Shown piece by piece: positions 35,669 to 43,920 of a stretch of DNA of 64,000 bases. The translations under genes were made by a program, and so were the position numbers. The notes beneath the pieces were generated by a model that did no database searches, had not been told where the DNA came from, and saw only the letters and a list, made by a program, of their open reading frames with translations. Origin of the DNA: Dokdonella koreensis DS-123 (GTDB lineage: Bacteria > Pseudomonadota > Gammaproteobacteria > Xanthomonadales > Rhodanobacteraceae); assembly GCF_001632775.1 (NCBI RefSeq), contig NZ_CP015249.1, positions 1,716,686-1,780,685 on the forward strand, given 5' to 3'. Positions within the stretch are counted from its first letter, which is position 1, and every line of letters starts with the position of its first letter.

Positions 35669-36775
35669 ATGATCGGCGTCGCCGGCGTGCCCGGCTGCGT
35701 CGCGCTGCTCTCGCGCCGTGCCGGGCGGCGTCCCGACGGTCATGAGGCGCGGACCCATGCCGCGCTGGCACAGCGCATCGCGGCGCTGACGGGCCGCACT
35801 TATGTGGGCGAGCACGAGACCGGGCGCCGCTACGCCGAGCCGGTCTACTTCGTGCCCGATCGCACCCTGCTGCAGCGGGAGGCCGCCGAACTGGGCATCG
35901 GCGGCGAGGCCGATCTGTTCGGTGGCGTGGTGCCGTTCGCCTTCGTCGCCACCAAGACGATCAGCCATCCGGCGCTGGACGCGCAGGCCCGGGTTCCCGA
36001 GGGTTGGGTGCACGCGCTCGGGGAGCGCCTGGCCGATGCCGTGCTGCCGGGCTATTCGGTGTTCACGCGCGCCGACCTGCGGCGCGCCGGCGAGGACCTG
36101 CTGGCCGGCGGCGCCGTGCGCATCAAGGCCGCCCATGAGTCGGGCGGCAACGGCCAGCAGGTAGCCGCAACCGCCGCCGCGCTGGCCGACCACGTCGCGG
36201 TGGTGGACGAGGCGGTGCTCGAGCGCCACGGCGCCGTCGTCGAGCGCGATCTGGCGCAGGCGGTCACCTACAGCGTCGGCGAAGTGCTGCTGGCGGGGAT
36301 GCGCGTGGCCTATGTCGGCAGCCAGCGCCAGACCGTCAACCATCGCGGCGCCGAGGTCTATGGCGGGTCGGACCTGACGGTCGTGCGCGGACGATTCCAG
36401 GACCTGCTCGCGCTGGACCTGCCGGACGCGCTGCGCCAGGCCGTCGCGCAGGTCTGCCGCTACGATGCCGAAGCGATGAGGGCGTATCCGGGGACCTACG
36501 CGTCCCGCCGCAACTACGACGTCATCGCCGGCCGTGACGGTGACGGACGCCCGGCATCGGGCGTGCTCGAGCAGTCCTGGCGCATCGGCGGGGCCAGCGG
36601 CGCGGAGCTCCTCGCGATCGAGGCGCTGGCGCGCGATCCGGCGCTGCAGCGCGTGCGCGCAGCCACCTGCGAGGTCTACGGCGAGCGCGTGCCGGCGGAT
36701 GCCGAGGTTCACTATCGGGGCAGGGACGAGCGCGTAGGGTATCTGGTCAAGTACAGCCTTCTGCATCGGGAATGA
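35669..36775 (+). CDS. DUF3182 protein (possible ATP-grasp-like enzyme)
   Basis: A 368-residue cytosolic protein. Recognisable DUF3182 blocks are [73 protein letters not shown] and [17 protein letters not shown]. The glycine-rich central part resembles an ATP-grasp fold, but catalytic residues cannot be assigned, so the activity is unknown. Its stop overlaps the ATG of an alpha/beta hydrolase by four bases (ATGA), so the two act together or share regulation. Start chosen at MIGVAGVPG; not certain. Confidence 0.78.
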   Translation: MIGVAGVPGCVALLSRRAGRRPDGHEARTHAALAQRIAALTGRTYVGEHETGRRYAEPVYFVPDRTLLQREAAELGIGGEADLFGGVVPFAFVATKTISHPALDAQARVPEGWVHALGERLADAVLPGYSVFTRADLRRAGEDLLAGGAVRIKAAHESGGNGQQVAATAAALADHVAVVDEAVLERHGAVVERDLAQAVTYSVGEVLLAGMRVAYVGSQRQTVNHRGAEVYGGSDLTVVRGRFQDLLALDLPDALRQAVAQVCRYDAEAMRAYPGTYASRRNYDVIAGRDGDGRPASGVLEQSWRIGGASGAELLAIEALARDPALQRVRAATCEVYGERVPADAEVHYRGRDERVGYLVKYSLLHRE

Positions 36776-37602
36776 ACGTTCGACTGGAAACCGTCGACAT
36801 CCGCGTCGAGGACGAGCTGGTCGGTGCGACGCTGCTGTCGCCGGCGGACTCGCTGCCCGGCGTGCTGTTCGTGCACGGCTGGGGCGGCAGCCAGGAGCAC
36901 GATCTGGTGCGCGCGAAGGAGGCGGTGGGCATCGGCTGCGAATGCCTGACCTTCGACCTGCGCGGCCACGAGCGCACCGCCTCGCAATGGGAGACGGTAT
37001 CGCGCGAGCAGAACCTGGCTGACCTGGTCGCCGCCTACGACTGGCTGGTGGGCCGGCCGCAGGTCGACCCGGCCTCGATCGCGGTGGTCGGCATCAGCTA
37101 CGGCGGCTACCTCGCCGCGCTTCTCACGACCTTGCGCCCGGTGCGCTGGCTGGCCCTGCGTTCGCCGGCGCTCTACAAGGACGAGGGCTGGACGTGGCCC
37201 AAGCGCCGGCTCAATGCCGACCCGGGTCTGTCCGACTACCGGCGCAGCCGCATCCTGTGGCAGGACAACCGGGCGCTGCGGGCCTGCGCGGCGTATCGCG
37301 GCGACGCGCTGGTCGTCGAGGCCGAGCACGACGAGATCGTGCCGCCGATGGTGGTGGCCAACTACGTGCGGGCGTTCGGCAAGGCGCGATCGCTGACCAA
37401 GCGCGCGATCGCCGGTGCCGACCACGGCTTCTCGTCCAAGCAGGCGCAGAAGGAATACACCGCCGTGCTGATCACCTGGCTGCACGAGATGGTCGTCGGC
37501 GCGCGCGCGCAGGTGGCGCAGGCGAAGATGAGCGAACGCAAGGAGGAACTGCGCAGCGCCGACCGTGCGGCGCCGGGCGAACGCCAGCGCCCGCACCTGT
37601 AG
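36772..37602 (+). CDS. Alpha/beta hydrolase
   Basis: A 276-residue serine hydrolase. The oxyanion-hole segment is [11 protein letters not shown] (31-41), the nucleophile elbow is [11 protein letters not shown] (about 103-113, Ser in G-I-S-Y-G), the acid is in [11 protein letters not shown] (about 186) and the His in GADHGFSSK (about 222). The C-terminal tail of about 40 residues is charged and may be disordered. Translationally coupled to the DUF3182 gene. The substrate is unknown; the family includes dienelactone hydrolases and small peptidases. Confidence 0.87.
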   Translation: MNVRLETVDIRVEDELVGATLLSPADSLPGVLFVHGWGGSQEHDLVRAKEAVGIGCECLTFDLRGHERTASQWETVSREQNLADLVAAYDWLVGRPQVDPASIAVVGISYGGYLAALLTTLRPVRWLALRSPALYKDEGWTWPKRRLNADPGLSDYRRSRILWQDNRALRACAAYRGDALVVEAEHDEIVPPMVVANYVRAFGKARSLTKRAIAGADHGFSSKQAQKEYTAVLITWLHEMVVGARAQVAQAKMSERKEELRSADRAAPGERQRPHL

Positions 37603-37708
37603 CGGTGTCCGGCGCTGCGGTCCGGTGGTGGGCCGTGACCGGCCGCACTTGAACCGCCCGCCGCGCTCCGGCACCCTCGCAGCCCCTCCACAGGTCCGGG
37701 AGCCCGGC

Positions 37709-38317
37709 ATGATATCCGCCGAAGAGGCATTGGCGCGGCTCAAGGCCGGCAACGCGCGTTTCGTTTCGGAGATCCGCGGCAGCGACGCGCTGACCAACCA
37801 GACGCGGCGCCGCGAGCTGGCCGCCGGGCAGGCCCCGTTCGCGATCATCCTCGGCTGTTCCGATTCGCGCGTGCCGGCGGAGATCGTGTTCGACCAGGGG
37901 CTGGGCGACCTGTTCGTGATCCGTGTGGCCGGCAACATCGTCGCGCCGTCGCAGATCGGCAGCATCGAGTTCGCGGCCGCCCGCTACGGCACGCGCCTGG
38001 TCGTCGTGCTCGGCCATTCGCAATGCGGCGCCGTGCTGGCCACGGTCGAGGAACTGGGAAGGCGCTCGGAGGAGCAGTCGCCCAACCTGCGTTCGATCGT
38101 CGATCGCATCCGCCCGTCGGTGGAGACCCTGCTCGGCACCGAGCTGGCGCGCGATCCGCAGGCCCTGGTCCAGCATGCGGTCCGTGCCAACATCCGCATG
38201 TCGGTCAACCAGTTGCGGCACGGTTCCGCGCTGCTCGAGCAGCTCACGCAGGACGACCGCCTGCTCGTCGTCGGCGCCGAGTACTCGCTGGAGACCGGCG
38301 TCGTCACGTTCTTCTAG
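37709..38317 (+). CDS. Beta-class carbonic anhydrase
   Basis: A 202-residue zinc enzyme interconverting CO2 and bicarbonate. Zinc ligands and catalytic dyad are visible: Cys and Asp-Arg in ILGCSDSRVP (about 46-55) and His and Cys in VLGHSQCGAV (about 102-111). GNIVAPSQIGSIEFAA is the usual linker. The C-terminal strand GAEYSLETGVVTFF is typical. Stands alone after the DUF3182-hydrolase pair. Confidence 0.94.
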   Translation: MISAEEALARLKAGNARFVSEIRGSDALTNQTRRRELAAGQAPFAIILGCSDSRVPAEIVFDQGLGDLFVIRVAGNIVAPSQIGSIEFAAARYGTRLVVVLGHSQCGAVLATVEELGRRSEEQSPNLRSIVDRIRPSVETLLGTELARDPQALVQHAVRANIRMSVNQLRHGSALLEQLTQDDRLLVVGAEYSLETGVVTFF

Positions 38318-38464
38318 CCGGCGGTCGGGAAGCCGCCTGCCGGCGCGATCCGGGAGCGGGGCGCTCGCGGTTCGACGCACGGGTGCGCTTTGCGGGCCAG
38401 GCGACACGACCTTGCCGTGACCGGGTGCGTCGAGAAAGGGCAGGACGGGCCGTTCCCGGCAACG

Positions 38465-39070
38465 CTAGTCAGCCCGGGCCCCGCCGGTCGCCTGCAGCGT
38501 GCGGCGCGTGATCCGCGCGCCGGCGCGGGTGTCGATGCCGAAGGATTCGGCCAGGATCTGCAACGCGCGCCGGTTGCGGGCCGGCGAGATCGAGGCGACG
38601 CAATCGCGCGGCACGATCACGCGGTAGCCGCGCAGGTGGGCGTCGATCGCCGTGCACAGCACGCAACCGTCGCCGGCCAGGCCGGCCAGTACCACGGTGC
38701 GTACCCCCAGGTGGTGCAGCAGCTCGGCCAGCGGCGTGGCGTAGAAGCCGGACTGCTTGGGCTTGAGCACGACGTAGTCGCTGCGACCAGGCAACAGGCC
38801 GGCGATCGCCGGCGCTCCGGCGGCCACGCTGCGGCTGGCCAGCTCGCGGACGTCCGAGCGCCAGCGGCCGCGGTTGTCGTTGGCGTAGATGACCGGGACC
38901 TCGGCGGCCTGCAGGCGCCGGCGCAGCGCGACGATGCGCGCCAGGGCCGGCGGTGCGGCACGGCGCAGGCGCGCGCCGCCCGGAAAGGCATAGTCGGTGA
39001 TGACGTCGATGAGGATCAGCGCCGCCAGCGCCGGCGGCGCGCCCGCGGCCTTGAGCGGCACCTTGCTCAT
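38465..39070 (-). CDS. Isochorismatase-family cysteine hydrolase
   Basis: A 201-residue cytosolic hydrolase. The catalytic triad is Asp in LILIDVITDYAFPGG (about 19), Lys in VVLKPKQSGFYATPL (about 103) and Cys in AGLAGDGCVLCTAID (about 139). The family hydrolyses amides such as nicotinamide or carbamates; the substrate cannot be fixed. Convergent with the carbonic anhydrase gene. ATG at 39070 chosen; a longer N terminus of 13 residues is possible. Confidence 0.86.
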   Translation of the reverse strand: MSKVPLKAAGAPPALAALILIDVITDYAFPGGARLRRAAPPALARIVALRRRLQAAEVPVIYANDNRGRWRSDVRELASRSVAAGAPAIAGLLPGRSDYVVLKPKQSGFYATPLAELLHHLGVRTVVLAGLAGDGCVLCTAIDAHLRGYRVIVPRDCVASISPARNRRALQILAESFGIDTRAGARITRRTLQATGGARAD

Positions 39071-39259
39071 CGCGCGTTCCGGTCGCGAAGGAAACGACGC
39101 GCGCGCCATCCGCGCGAACCCCGGGGACGCGCGCTGCGCCGGAACGAAGTGGATCGGGCGGACGGCAAGCGGACCATGGCCCGGCCATTGAGCCCCGGCC
39201 CTGCTCAGCGGCGGCTGAACGGCGGGCCGCAGGCCGGGCGACGACCGCCGGCGCTGCGT

Positions 39260-40522
39260 TCAGTCGGCGCAGGCGCGTGCGCGTTCCAGCAGCAAGGTCC
39301 GTTCGCGCTGGTTGCGCGTCAGCTCGGCAGCCTGCTCGAAGGCGGCCCGGGCCTCGGCGTTGCGCCCGAGCTTGGCGAGCAGGTCGCCGCGGACCGCCGG
39401 CAGGAGGTGGTAGCCGGCGAGCCGTGCACTGCGTTCCAGTGCATCGGCGATGGCCAGCCCTGCCTCCGGGCCGGATGCCATCGCGACGGCCACGGCGCGG
39501 TTGAGCTCGACCACCGGCGAGGGCAGCACCTCGGCGAGGCGCGCGTAGAGCGCGGCGATGCGCGGCCAGTCGGTCTCCTGCGCGGCCGATGCGCGGGCAT
39601 GGCAGGCGGCGATTGCCGCCTGCAGCGCATAGGGGCCGTGCGCGCCGCCCAGTTTCTCGGCGCGCGCCAGGCCGGCCAGGCCGCGCCGGATCAGCAGGCG
39701 GTCCCAGCGCGTGCGGTTCTGGTCGAGCAGCAGCACCGGCGCGCCGTCGGCGTCGGTACGGGCCGGCGTGCGCGAGGCCTGGATCTCCATCAGCGCCAGC
39801 AGGGCGTGGACCTCCGGCTCGTCCGGCATCAGGCCGGCCAGCACGCGTCCGAGTCGCATCGCGTCCTCGCACAGGGCCGGTCGCATCCAGTCCTCGCCGG
39901 CGGTCGCCGAATAGCCTTCGTTGAAGATCAGGTAGATGACCTCCAGCACCGATGCCAGCCGCAGTCCCAGCGCGTTTCCCGCCGGAACCTCGAACGGCAC
40001 GCCCTTGTCGGCCAGCGTGCGCTTGGCGCGCACGATCCGCTGCGCCACCGTGGGCTCGGGTACCAGGAACGCGCGCGCGATCTCGTCCGTGGTCAGGCCG
40101 CCGAGCAGGCGCAGGGTCAGCGCGACCCGGGCCTCGGTGGAGAGCACCGGATGGCAGGCCGTGAACACCAGCCGCAGCAGGTCGTCGCCGAACGGGTCGT
40201 CCAGGGCGGCCTCGCCGGCCGCCGCAGCCTGCTGCAACGCGTCCTCCAGCTCGTGCACGATCGCGTCGTGCTTGCGCAGCTGCATCTGCTCGCGTCGCAG
40301 GCGGTCGATCGCACGGCGCTTGGCGGCTGCCATCAGCCAGGCTCCGGGATTGTCCGGCACGCCGTCATCGGGCCAGGTCTCCAGCGCGGCGACCAGCGCG
40401 TCCTGGGCGAACTCCTCGGCCAGGCCGACGTCGCGCACGATGCGTGCGAGCCCGGCGATCAGCCGGGGCGATTCGATGCGCCAGACGGCATCGATGGCGC
40501 GCTGGGTGTCGGTCGCCGTCAT
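39260..40522 (-). CDS. ECF42-type RNA polymerase sigma factor with C-terminal TPR-like domain
   Basis: A 420-residue sigma factor, more than twice the usual ECF size. The N terminus IDAVWRIESPRLIAGLARIV and QDALVAALETWPDDGVPDNP and the region-4 part LLGGLTTDEIARAFLVPEPT match the ECF42 group. Its long C-terminal extension (DUF6596 then TPR-like helices) is needed for activity. ECF42 genes normally sit beside DGPF/YCII-domain genes, as here. There is no anti-sigma factor. It is the last gene of the unit VOC-VOC-DGPF-sigma. A GC hairpin (40567-40588) lies between it and the DGPF gene. Confidence 0.92.
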   Translation of the reverse strand: MTATDTQRAIDAVWRIESPRLIAGLARIVRDVGLAEEFAQDALVAALETWPDDGVPDNPGAWLMAAAKRRAIDRLRREQMQLRKHDAIVHELEDALQQAAAAGEAALDDPFGDDLLRLVFTACHPVLSTEARVALTLRLLGGLTTDEIARAFLVPEPTVAQRIVRAKRTLADKGVPFEVPAGNALGLRLASVLEVIYLIFNEGYSATAGEDWMRPALCEDAMRLGRVLAGLMPDEPEVHALLALMEIQASRTPARTDADGAPVLLLDQNRTRWDRLLIRRGLAGLARAEKLGGAHGPYALQAAIAACHARASAAQETDWPRIAALYARLAEVLPSPVVELNRAVAVAMASGPEAGLAIADALERSARLAGYHLLPAVRGDLLAKLGRNAEARAAFEQAAELTRNQRERTLLLERARACAD

Positions 40523-40566
40523 GGCGGCCGATCAGATCATTGCGCGCGATGCCACGCAAGCCCGGC

Positions 40567-40588
40567 GGCCGGCGCCGGGGCGCCGGCC
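40567..40588. terminator. Perfect GC hairpin between the DGPF and ECF42 sigma genes
   Basis: GGCCGGCGCC (40567-40576) and GGCGCCGGCC (40579-40588) are perfect inverted repeats two bases apart. With no T run it may attenuate rather than end transcription from the upstream VOC-DGPF genes into the sigma gene, lowering sigma expression. Function inferred. Confidence 0.4.
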
Positions 40589-40636
40589 CCGGCCGGCCGT
40601 GCGCCGTGGGGCGATGGCCGGCCGGGGACGCCGCGT

Positions 40637-41062
40637 TCATGACCGGCCGGAACGCGCCTGCTGCTGCATGTCCTCGAAGCCGGCCGCGGCCTTTTGCACG
40701 TCCTCGGGGAAGTCGGCCATTTCCTGCACCTGGCGCACCTCGATGATCTCGTTGTCCGACGCCGGGCAGCGCGAGGCCCAGGCGATCGCTTCCTCGCGGG
40801 ACTTCACGTCGATCATCCAGTAGCCGCCGAGGACTTCCTTGGCCTCGGCGAACGGCCCGTCGGTGACCACGGGCTTGCCGCCGGCGAACCGGACGCGCGC
40901 GCCCATCGACGGCGGATGCAGGCCGTCCAGCGCCAGCAGCACGCCGGCCTTCTGCAGGGCCTCGTTGTACTTCATCATCGCCGCCACGGCCTCGGCTTCG
41001 GGCATCGTTCCCGGCTCGGCGTTCTCGTAGCCGCCGGGGATCATCAGCATCATGAAGCGCAT
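40637..41062 (-). CDS. DGPF/YCII-domain protein
   Basis: A 141-residue protein of the YCII-related group that carries the DGPF signature: VVTDGPFAEAKEVLGGYWMI (about 65-84). The N terminus MRFMMLMIPGG and EVRQVQE strand complete the ferredoxin-like fold. Its biochemical role is unknown, though the family is the regular partner of ECF42 sigma factors. The gene starts three bases after the stop of the upstream VOC gene, so they are co-translated. Confidence 0.9.
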   Translation of the reverse strand: MRFMMLMIPGGYENAEPGTMPEAEAVAAMMKYNEALQKAGVLLALDGLHPPSMGARVRFAGGKPVVTDGPFAEAKEVLGGYWMIDVKSREEAIAWASRCPASDNEIIEVRQVQEMADFPEDVQKAAAGFEDMQQQARSGRS

Positions 41063-41065
41063 GGC

Positions 41066-41494
41066 TCAGCCCTCCGCCGCGGTGCTGCCGGCGCTTTCGA
41101 ACGCCGCCATGTCCATGTGGACGACTTCCCACAGGTGGCCGTCCAGGTCCTCGAAGCCGTGCTGGTACATGAAGCCGTGGTCCTTGGCCGGGATCGGCGT
41201 GGCGCCGCCGGCGGCGATGGCCTTGGCGACGATCGCCTCGACCTCGGCGCGGCTGTCCAGGGCCAGGCACACCAGCACCTCGGTCGCCTGCCGCGCGTCG
41301 CACAGCGGCTTGGGCGTGAAGGTCCTGAAGAACGGCTCGACCAGCAGCATGACGAAGATGTTCTCGCCGACGATCATGCAGGTGGCGTTCTCGTCGGTGA
41401 ACTGCGGGTTGAAGCTGAAGCCGAGCGCGGTGAAGAAGGTCACGGAACGCTTGAGGTCCCCGACCGGGAGATTGACGTAGATCTGCTTTGCCAT
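41066..41494 (-). CDS. VOC family protein (glyoxalase/bleomycin-resistance fold)
   Basis: A 142-residue VOC-fold protein: KQIYVNLPVGDLKRSVTFF at the N terminus, LLVEPFFRTFTPKPL in the middle and GFEDLDGHLWEVVHMD at the C terminus. The H and E positions common for metal binding in VOC enzymes are partly kept (HLWEVV). The substrate is unknown. Part of the VOC-VOC-DGPF-ECF42 unit. Confidence 0.87.
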   Translation of the reverse strand: MAKQIYVNLPVGDLKRSVTFFTALGFSFNPQFTDENATCMIVGENIFVMLLVEPFFRTFTPKPLCDARQATEVLVCLALDSRAEVEAIVAKAIAAGGATPIPAKDHGFMYQHGFEDLDGHLWEVVHMDMAAFESAGSTAAEG

Positions 41495-41543
41495 GAGTGG
41501 ATACCCGAAGTGCGGAGGGAAGGAGAGGGCGCGGCCAGGCGCG

Positions 41544-41969
41544 TCAGCCGGCGTCGTCGGTGCAGGGCTTGAGGCAGTTGACCATCCACGGCGTGCCGTA
41601 GCGGTCGACCAGCATGCCGAAGCGGCGCGCCCAGAAGGTTTCGGCGAGCGGCATCTGGACCGTCGCCCCCTCGGACAGCGCGCCGAAGATGCGCTCGGCT
41701 TCGGCCTCGTCGTCGACGCCGATGTTGACCTGCAGGCCCTGGGCCGGGCGGAACTCCCCGGACGGGCAGTCCGATCCCATCAGCACGGACTCGCCGACCG
41801 CCAGGCGGGCGTGCAGCACGCGGTCGCCCCAGCCGGGCGGCATCTGGTCGGCGAGCGGCGAACCGGCCGGCGCCCGGGTCAGGTCGAGCGTTCCGTTCAG
41901 GACCTTGGCGTAGAAGCCGAAGGCATCGGCGCACTGGCCGTCGAAGCTGAGGTAGGCATTGAGTTGCAT
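41544..41969 (-). CDS. VOC family protein, PhnB-like
   Basis: A 141-residue VOC-fold protein of the PhnB/3-demethylubiquinone-methyltransferase-like class: MQLNAYLSFDGQCADAFGFY at the N terminus, VLMGSDCPSGEF in the middle, and FWARRFGMLVDRYGTPWMVN at the C terminus. It is the first gene of the ECF42 unit. A TGTCGA-N17-CGTC element (42065 down to 42039) lies about 70 bases upstream of the start and fits the ECF42 promoter consensus. Confidence 0.88.
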   Translation of the reverse strand: MQLNAYLSFDGQCADAFGFYAKVLNGTLDLTRAPAGSPLADQMPPGWGDRVLHARLAVGESVLMGSDCPSGEFRPAQGLQVNIGVDDEAEAERIFGALSEGATVQMPLAETFWARRFGMLVDRYGTPWMVNCLKPCTDDAG

Positions 41970-42013
41970 GGCGGTCGGACTCCCGAAGCGGGTGGACGAG
42001 GCGGGCGACGGGG

Positions 42014-42041
42014 TGTCGTCCCGGGTTTCTGATCAGGCGAC
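42014..42041 (+). promoter_or_regulatory. Candidate ECF42 promoter for the divergent DGPF gene
   Basis: TGTCGT (42014-42019) and CGAC (42038-42041), 18 bases apart, read toward the DGPF gene at 42144. It matches five of six -35 bases of the ECF42 consensus TGTCGA and the -10 CGA/TC. It overlaps the minus-strand element described next, so one of the two may be fortuitous. Confidence 0.35.
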
Positions 42042-42065
42042 GAGCCAGCAGGGCCGGAATCGACA
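42039..42065 (-). promoter_or_regulatory. Candidate ECF42 promoter for the VOC-DGPF-sigma unit
   Basis: On the minus strand TGTCGA (42065 to 42060) is followed after 17 bases by CGTC (42042 to 42039). This equals the reported ECF42 consensus (TGTCGA in -35, CGA/TC in -10). The predicted start of transcription gives a leader of about 60 bases before the first VOC gene, consistent with autoregulation. Confidence 0.55.
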
Positions 42066-42143
42066 GCGGCGCCGAACTTTTTTTCTTGACGGCGCGATCG
42101 GGCACCGGTAGTGGTGGACGTCCCCTGTCATGCGGAGCCCGCG

Positions 42144-42533
42144 ATGCAGTTCCTGCTGCTGATCTACAACGAGGACGCGCTGCTCGACGCCCTGCCGGAG
42201 GGCGAAGCCGACGCGATGATGCGCACCTGCCTGGCGAATGCCGATGGTCTGCGCGAGGAAGGGCATCTTCTTGCGTCGCAACAACTGGAGTCGCCGGCGA
42301 CCGCAAAGGCGGTGCGCATCCGCAATGGCACCCTCAGCGTGCTCGACGGGCCGTTCGCCGAGACCAAGGAGTTCCTCGGCGGCTTCAACCTGATCGAGGC
42401 GGCCGACTACGAAGAGGCCGTGCGCATCGCCGCGACCTTCCCGTGGGCCCGCACCGGCTGCGTGGAGGTACGCGCCGTGCGCGACATGGACGCCGTACGC
42501 CGGCGCGTGGGCGCGGGGCAGGCCCAGGCCTAG
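42144..42533 (+). CDS. DGPF/YCII-domain protein, second copy
   Basis: A 129-residue paralog of the DGPF protein at 40637, with NGTLSVLDGPFAETKEFLGG (about 59-78), the exact DGPFAETKE core of the family. The N terminus MQFLLLIYNEDALLDALPEG is typical. It is divergent from the VOC-DGPF-sigma unit and has its own candidate ECF42 promoter. Likely a direct ECF42 target. The start was placed at MQFLLLI after the GGAG-like GCGGAGCCC. Confidence 0.88.
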   Translation: MQFLLLIYNEDALLDALPEGEADAMMRTCLANADGLREEGHLLASQQLESPATAKAVRIRNGTLSVLDGPFAETKEFLGGFNLIEAADYEEAVRIAATFPWARTGCVEVRAVRDMDAVRRRVGAGQAQA

Positions 42534-42619
42534 CACACCGGGCCGTCGCTCCGCGGCGGATCTGAACCGCAGGCCCGTCCCCGACCAACGGGCCATGTCG
42601 CGCCTGGCCGCCCGATGGC

Positions 42620-43855
42620 ATGATGCGCGGCTCTTTCCGGCCCCGGTACTCCGTGTCGTCCCTCCGCTCCCATCGCCGGCTGGCGCCGCTGCTCGCGGCG
42701 CTGTCGATGTTCGGCCCGTTCTCGATCGATACGCTGTTCCCGGCGTTTCCGGCGGTCGCGGCGGACCTGCAGGCCAGCCCGCTGGCGATGCAGCAGACCA
42801 TCAGCGTCTACCTGATCGCCTTCGCGCTGATGTCGTTGCTGCACGGCCCGCTTTCCGACGCGCTCGGGCGCCGCTCGGTGATCCTGGCGGGCGTCGCGGT
42901 GTTCACGCTGGCCTCGATCGGCTGCGCGCTGGCCGGGTCGATCGAGAGCCTGCTGGCGTTTCGCGCGTTGCAGGGCGTCTCGGCCGGCGCCGGCATGATC
43001 GTCGGCCGCGCGATCGTCCGCGACTGCTTCGACGGCGCCGATGCGCAGCGGCTGATGGCGTCGATCTCGATGATCTTCGGCATCGCGCCGGCGATCGCGC
43101 CGATCGTCGGCGGCTGGGTCATCGCGTTCGCGCACTGGCCGATGATCTTCTGGCTGCTGGCCGGCTTCTCGCTCCTGCTGCTGGGCGCCTGCGCGGCCTG
43201 GCTGCCGGAGACCCATCCCCGCGAGCAGCGCACGCCGCTGTCGCTGGCCGAACTGGTGCGCTCGTACCGCATGATCCTGGCCGACCGCATGTTCCTGCCG
43301 CTGGCGCTGTCGGGAACGCTCGGTTTCGGCGCCTTGTTCGTCTACATCGCCTCGGCGCCCGCATTCGTGCTGGGCCTGCTCGGCCTGGACGAGCAGAGCT
43401 TCGCCTGGCTGTTCGTGCCGGCGATCGGCGGCATGATGACCGGCTCGTTGCTGTCGGGCCGGCTGGCGGGCCGGCTGCCGCCGCTGTCCACGATCCGGCT
43501 CGGCTTCTCGATCATGCTGGTGGCCTCGGCGATCAACATCGCCCTCGCGCTGGCCCTGCCGCGGCCGATGCTGCCCTGGTCGGTGCTGCCGGTCGCGCTG
43601 CACGGCATCGGGGTCGCGCTGAACTTCCCGACCCTGGCCCTGCTGCTGCTCGACCGCTATCCGCGCCACCGCGGTGCCGCCTCGTCGATGCAGGCCTTCG
43701 TCAACCTGCTGGTCAGCGCGGTGATCGCCGGCGGCCTGTCGGCGCTGCTGTCGGACAGCGTGCTGAAGCTGGCGCTGGCCGCGGGCCTGCTCTCGGCCGG
43801 CGGCGCCCTGGCATGGTGGCTGCGGCCGCGGCAGCTGCCCGAGCGCAGCCTCTGA
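42620..43855 (+). CDS. Bcr/CflA-family MFS drug exporter
   Basis: A 411-residue inner-membrane protein with 12 predicted helices. Family motifs are FGPFSIDTLFPAFPAVAADL (helix 1), HGPLSDALGRRSVILAG (motif A, about 75-91) and RALQGVSAGAGMIVGRAIVR (motif C, about 117-136). A proton-coupled drug antiporter by family; substrate unknown. It follows the DGPF gene on the same strand, 86 bases downstream, and could belong to the same regulon. An ATG one codon in is an alternative start. Confidence 0.9.
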   Translation: MMRGSFRPRYSVSSLRSHRRLAPLLAALSMFGPFSIDTLFPAFPAVAADLQASPLAMQQTISVYLIAFALMSLLHGPLSDALGRRSVILAGVAVFTLASIGCALAGSIESLLAFRALQGVSAGAGMIVGRAIVRDCFDGADAQRLMASISMIFGIAPAIAPIVGGWVIAFAHWPMIFWLLAGFSLLLLGACAAWLPETHPREQRTPLSLAELVRSYRMILADRMFLPLALSGTLGFGALFVYIASAPAFVLGLLGLDEQSFAWLFVPAIGGMMTGSLLSGRLAGRLPPLSTIRLGFSIMLVASAINIALALALPRPMLPWSVLPVALHGIGVALNFPTLALLLLDRYPRHRGAASSMQAFVNLLVSAVIAGGLSALLSDSVLKLALAAGLLSAGGALAWWLRPRQLPERSL

Positions 43856-43920
43856 GCGGCGGGCCGGACGGCAGGCGAGGGCGTTCCGTGCAACCATGAG
43901 GGGTCCGACGGAGGAGTGGC

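Noticed and set aside
35340-35672. Plus-strand frame of 110 codons before the DUF3182 gene
   Set aside because: Arg/Gly-rich translation, no recognised pattern and no ribosome-binding site; the neighbouring frames are open as well because of GC content.
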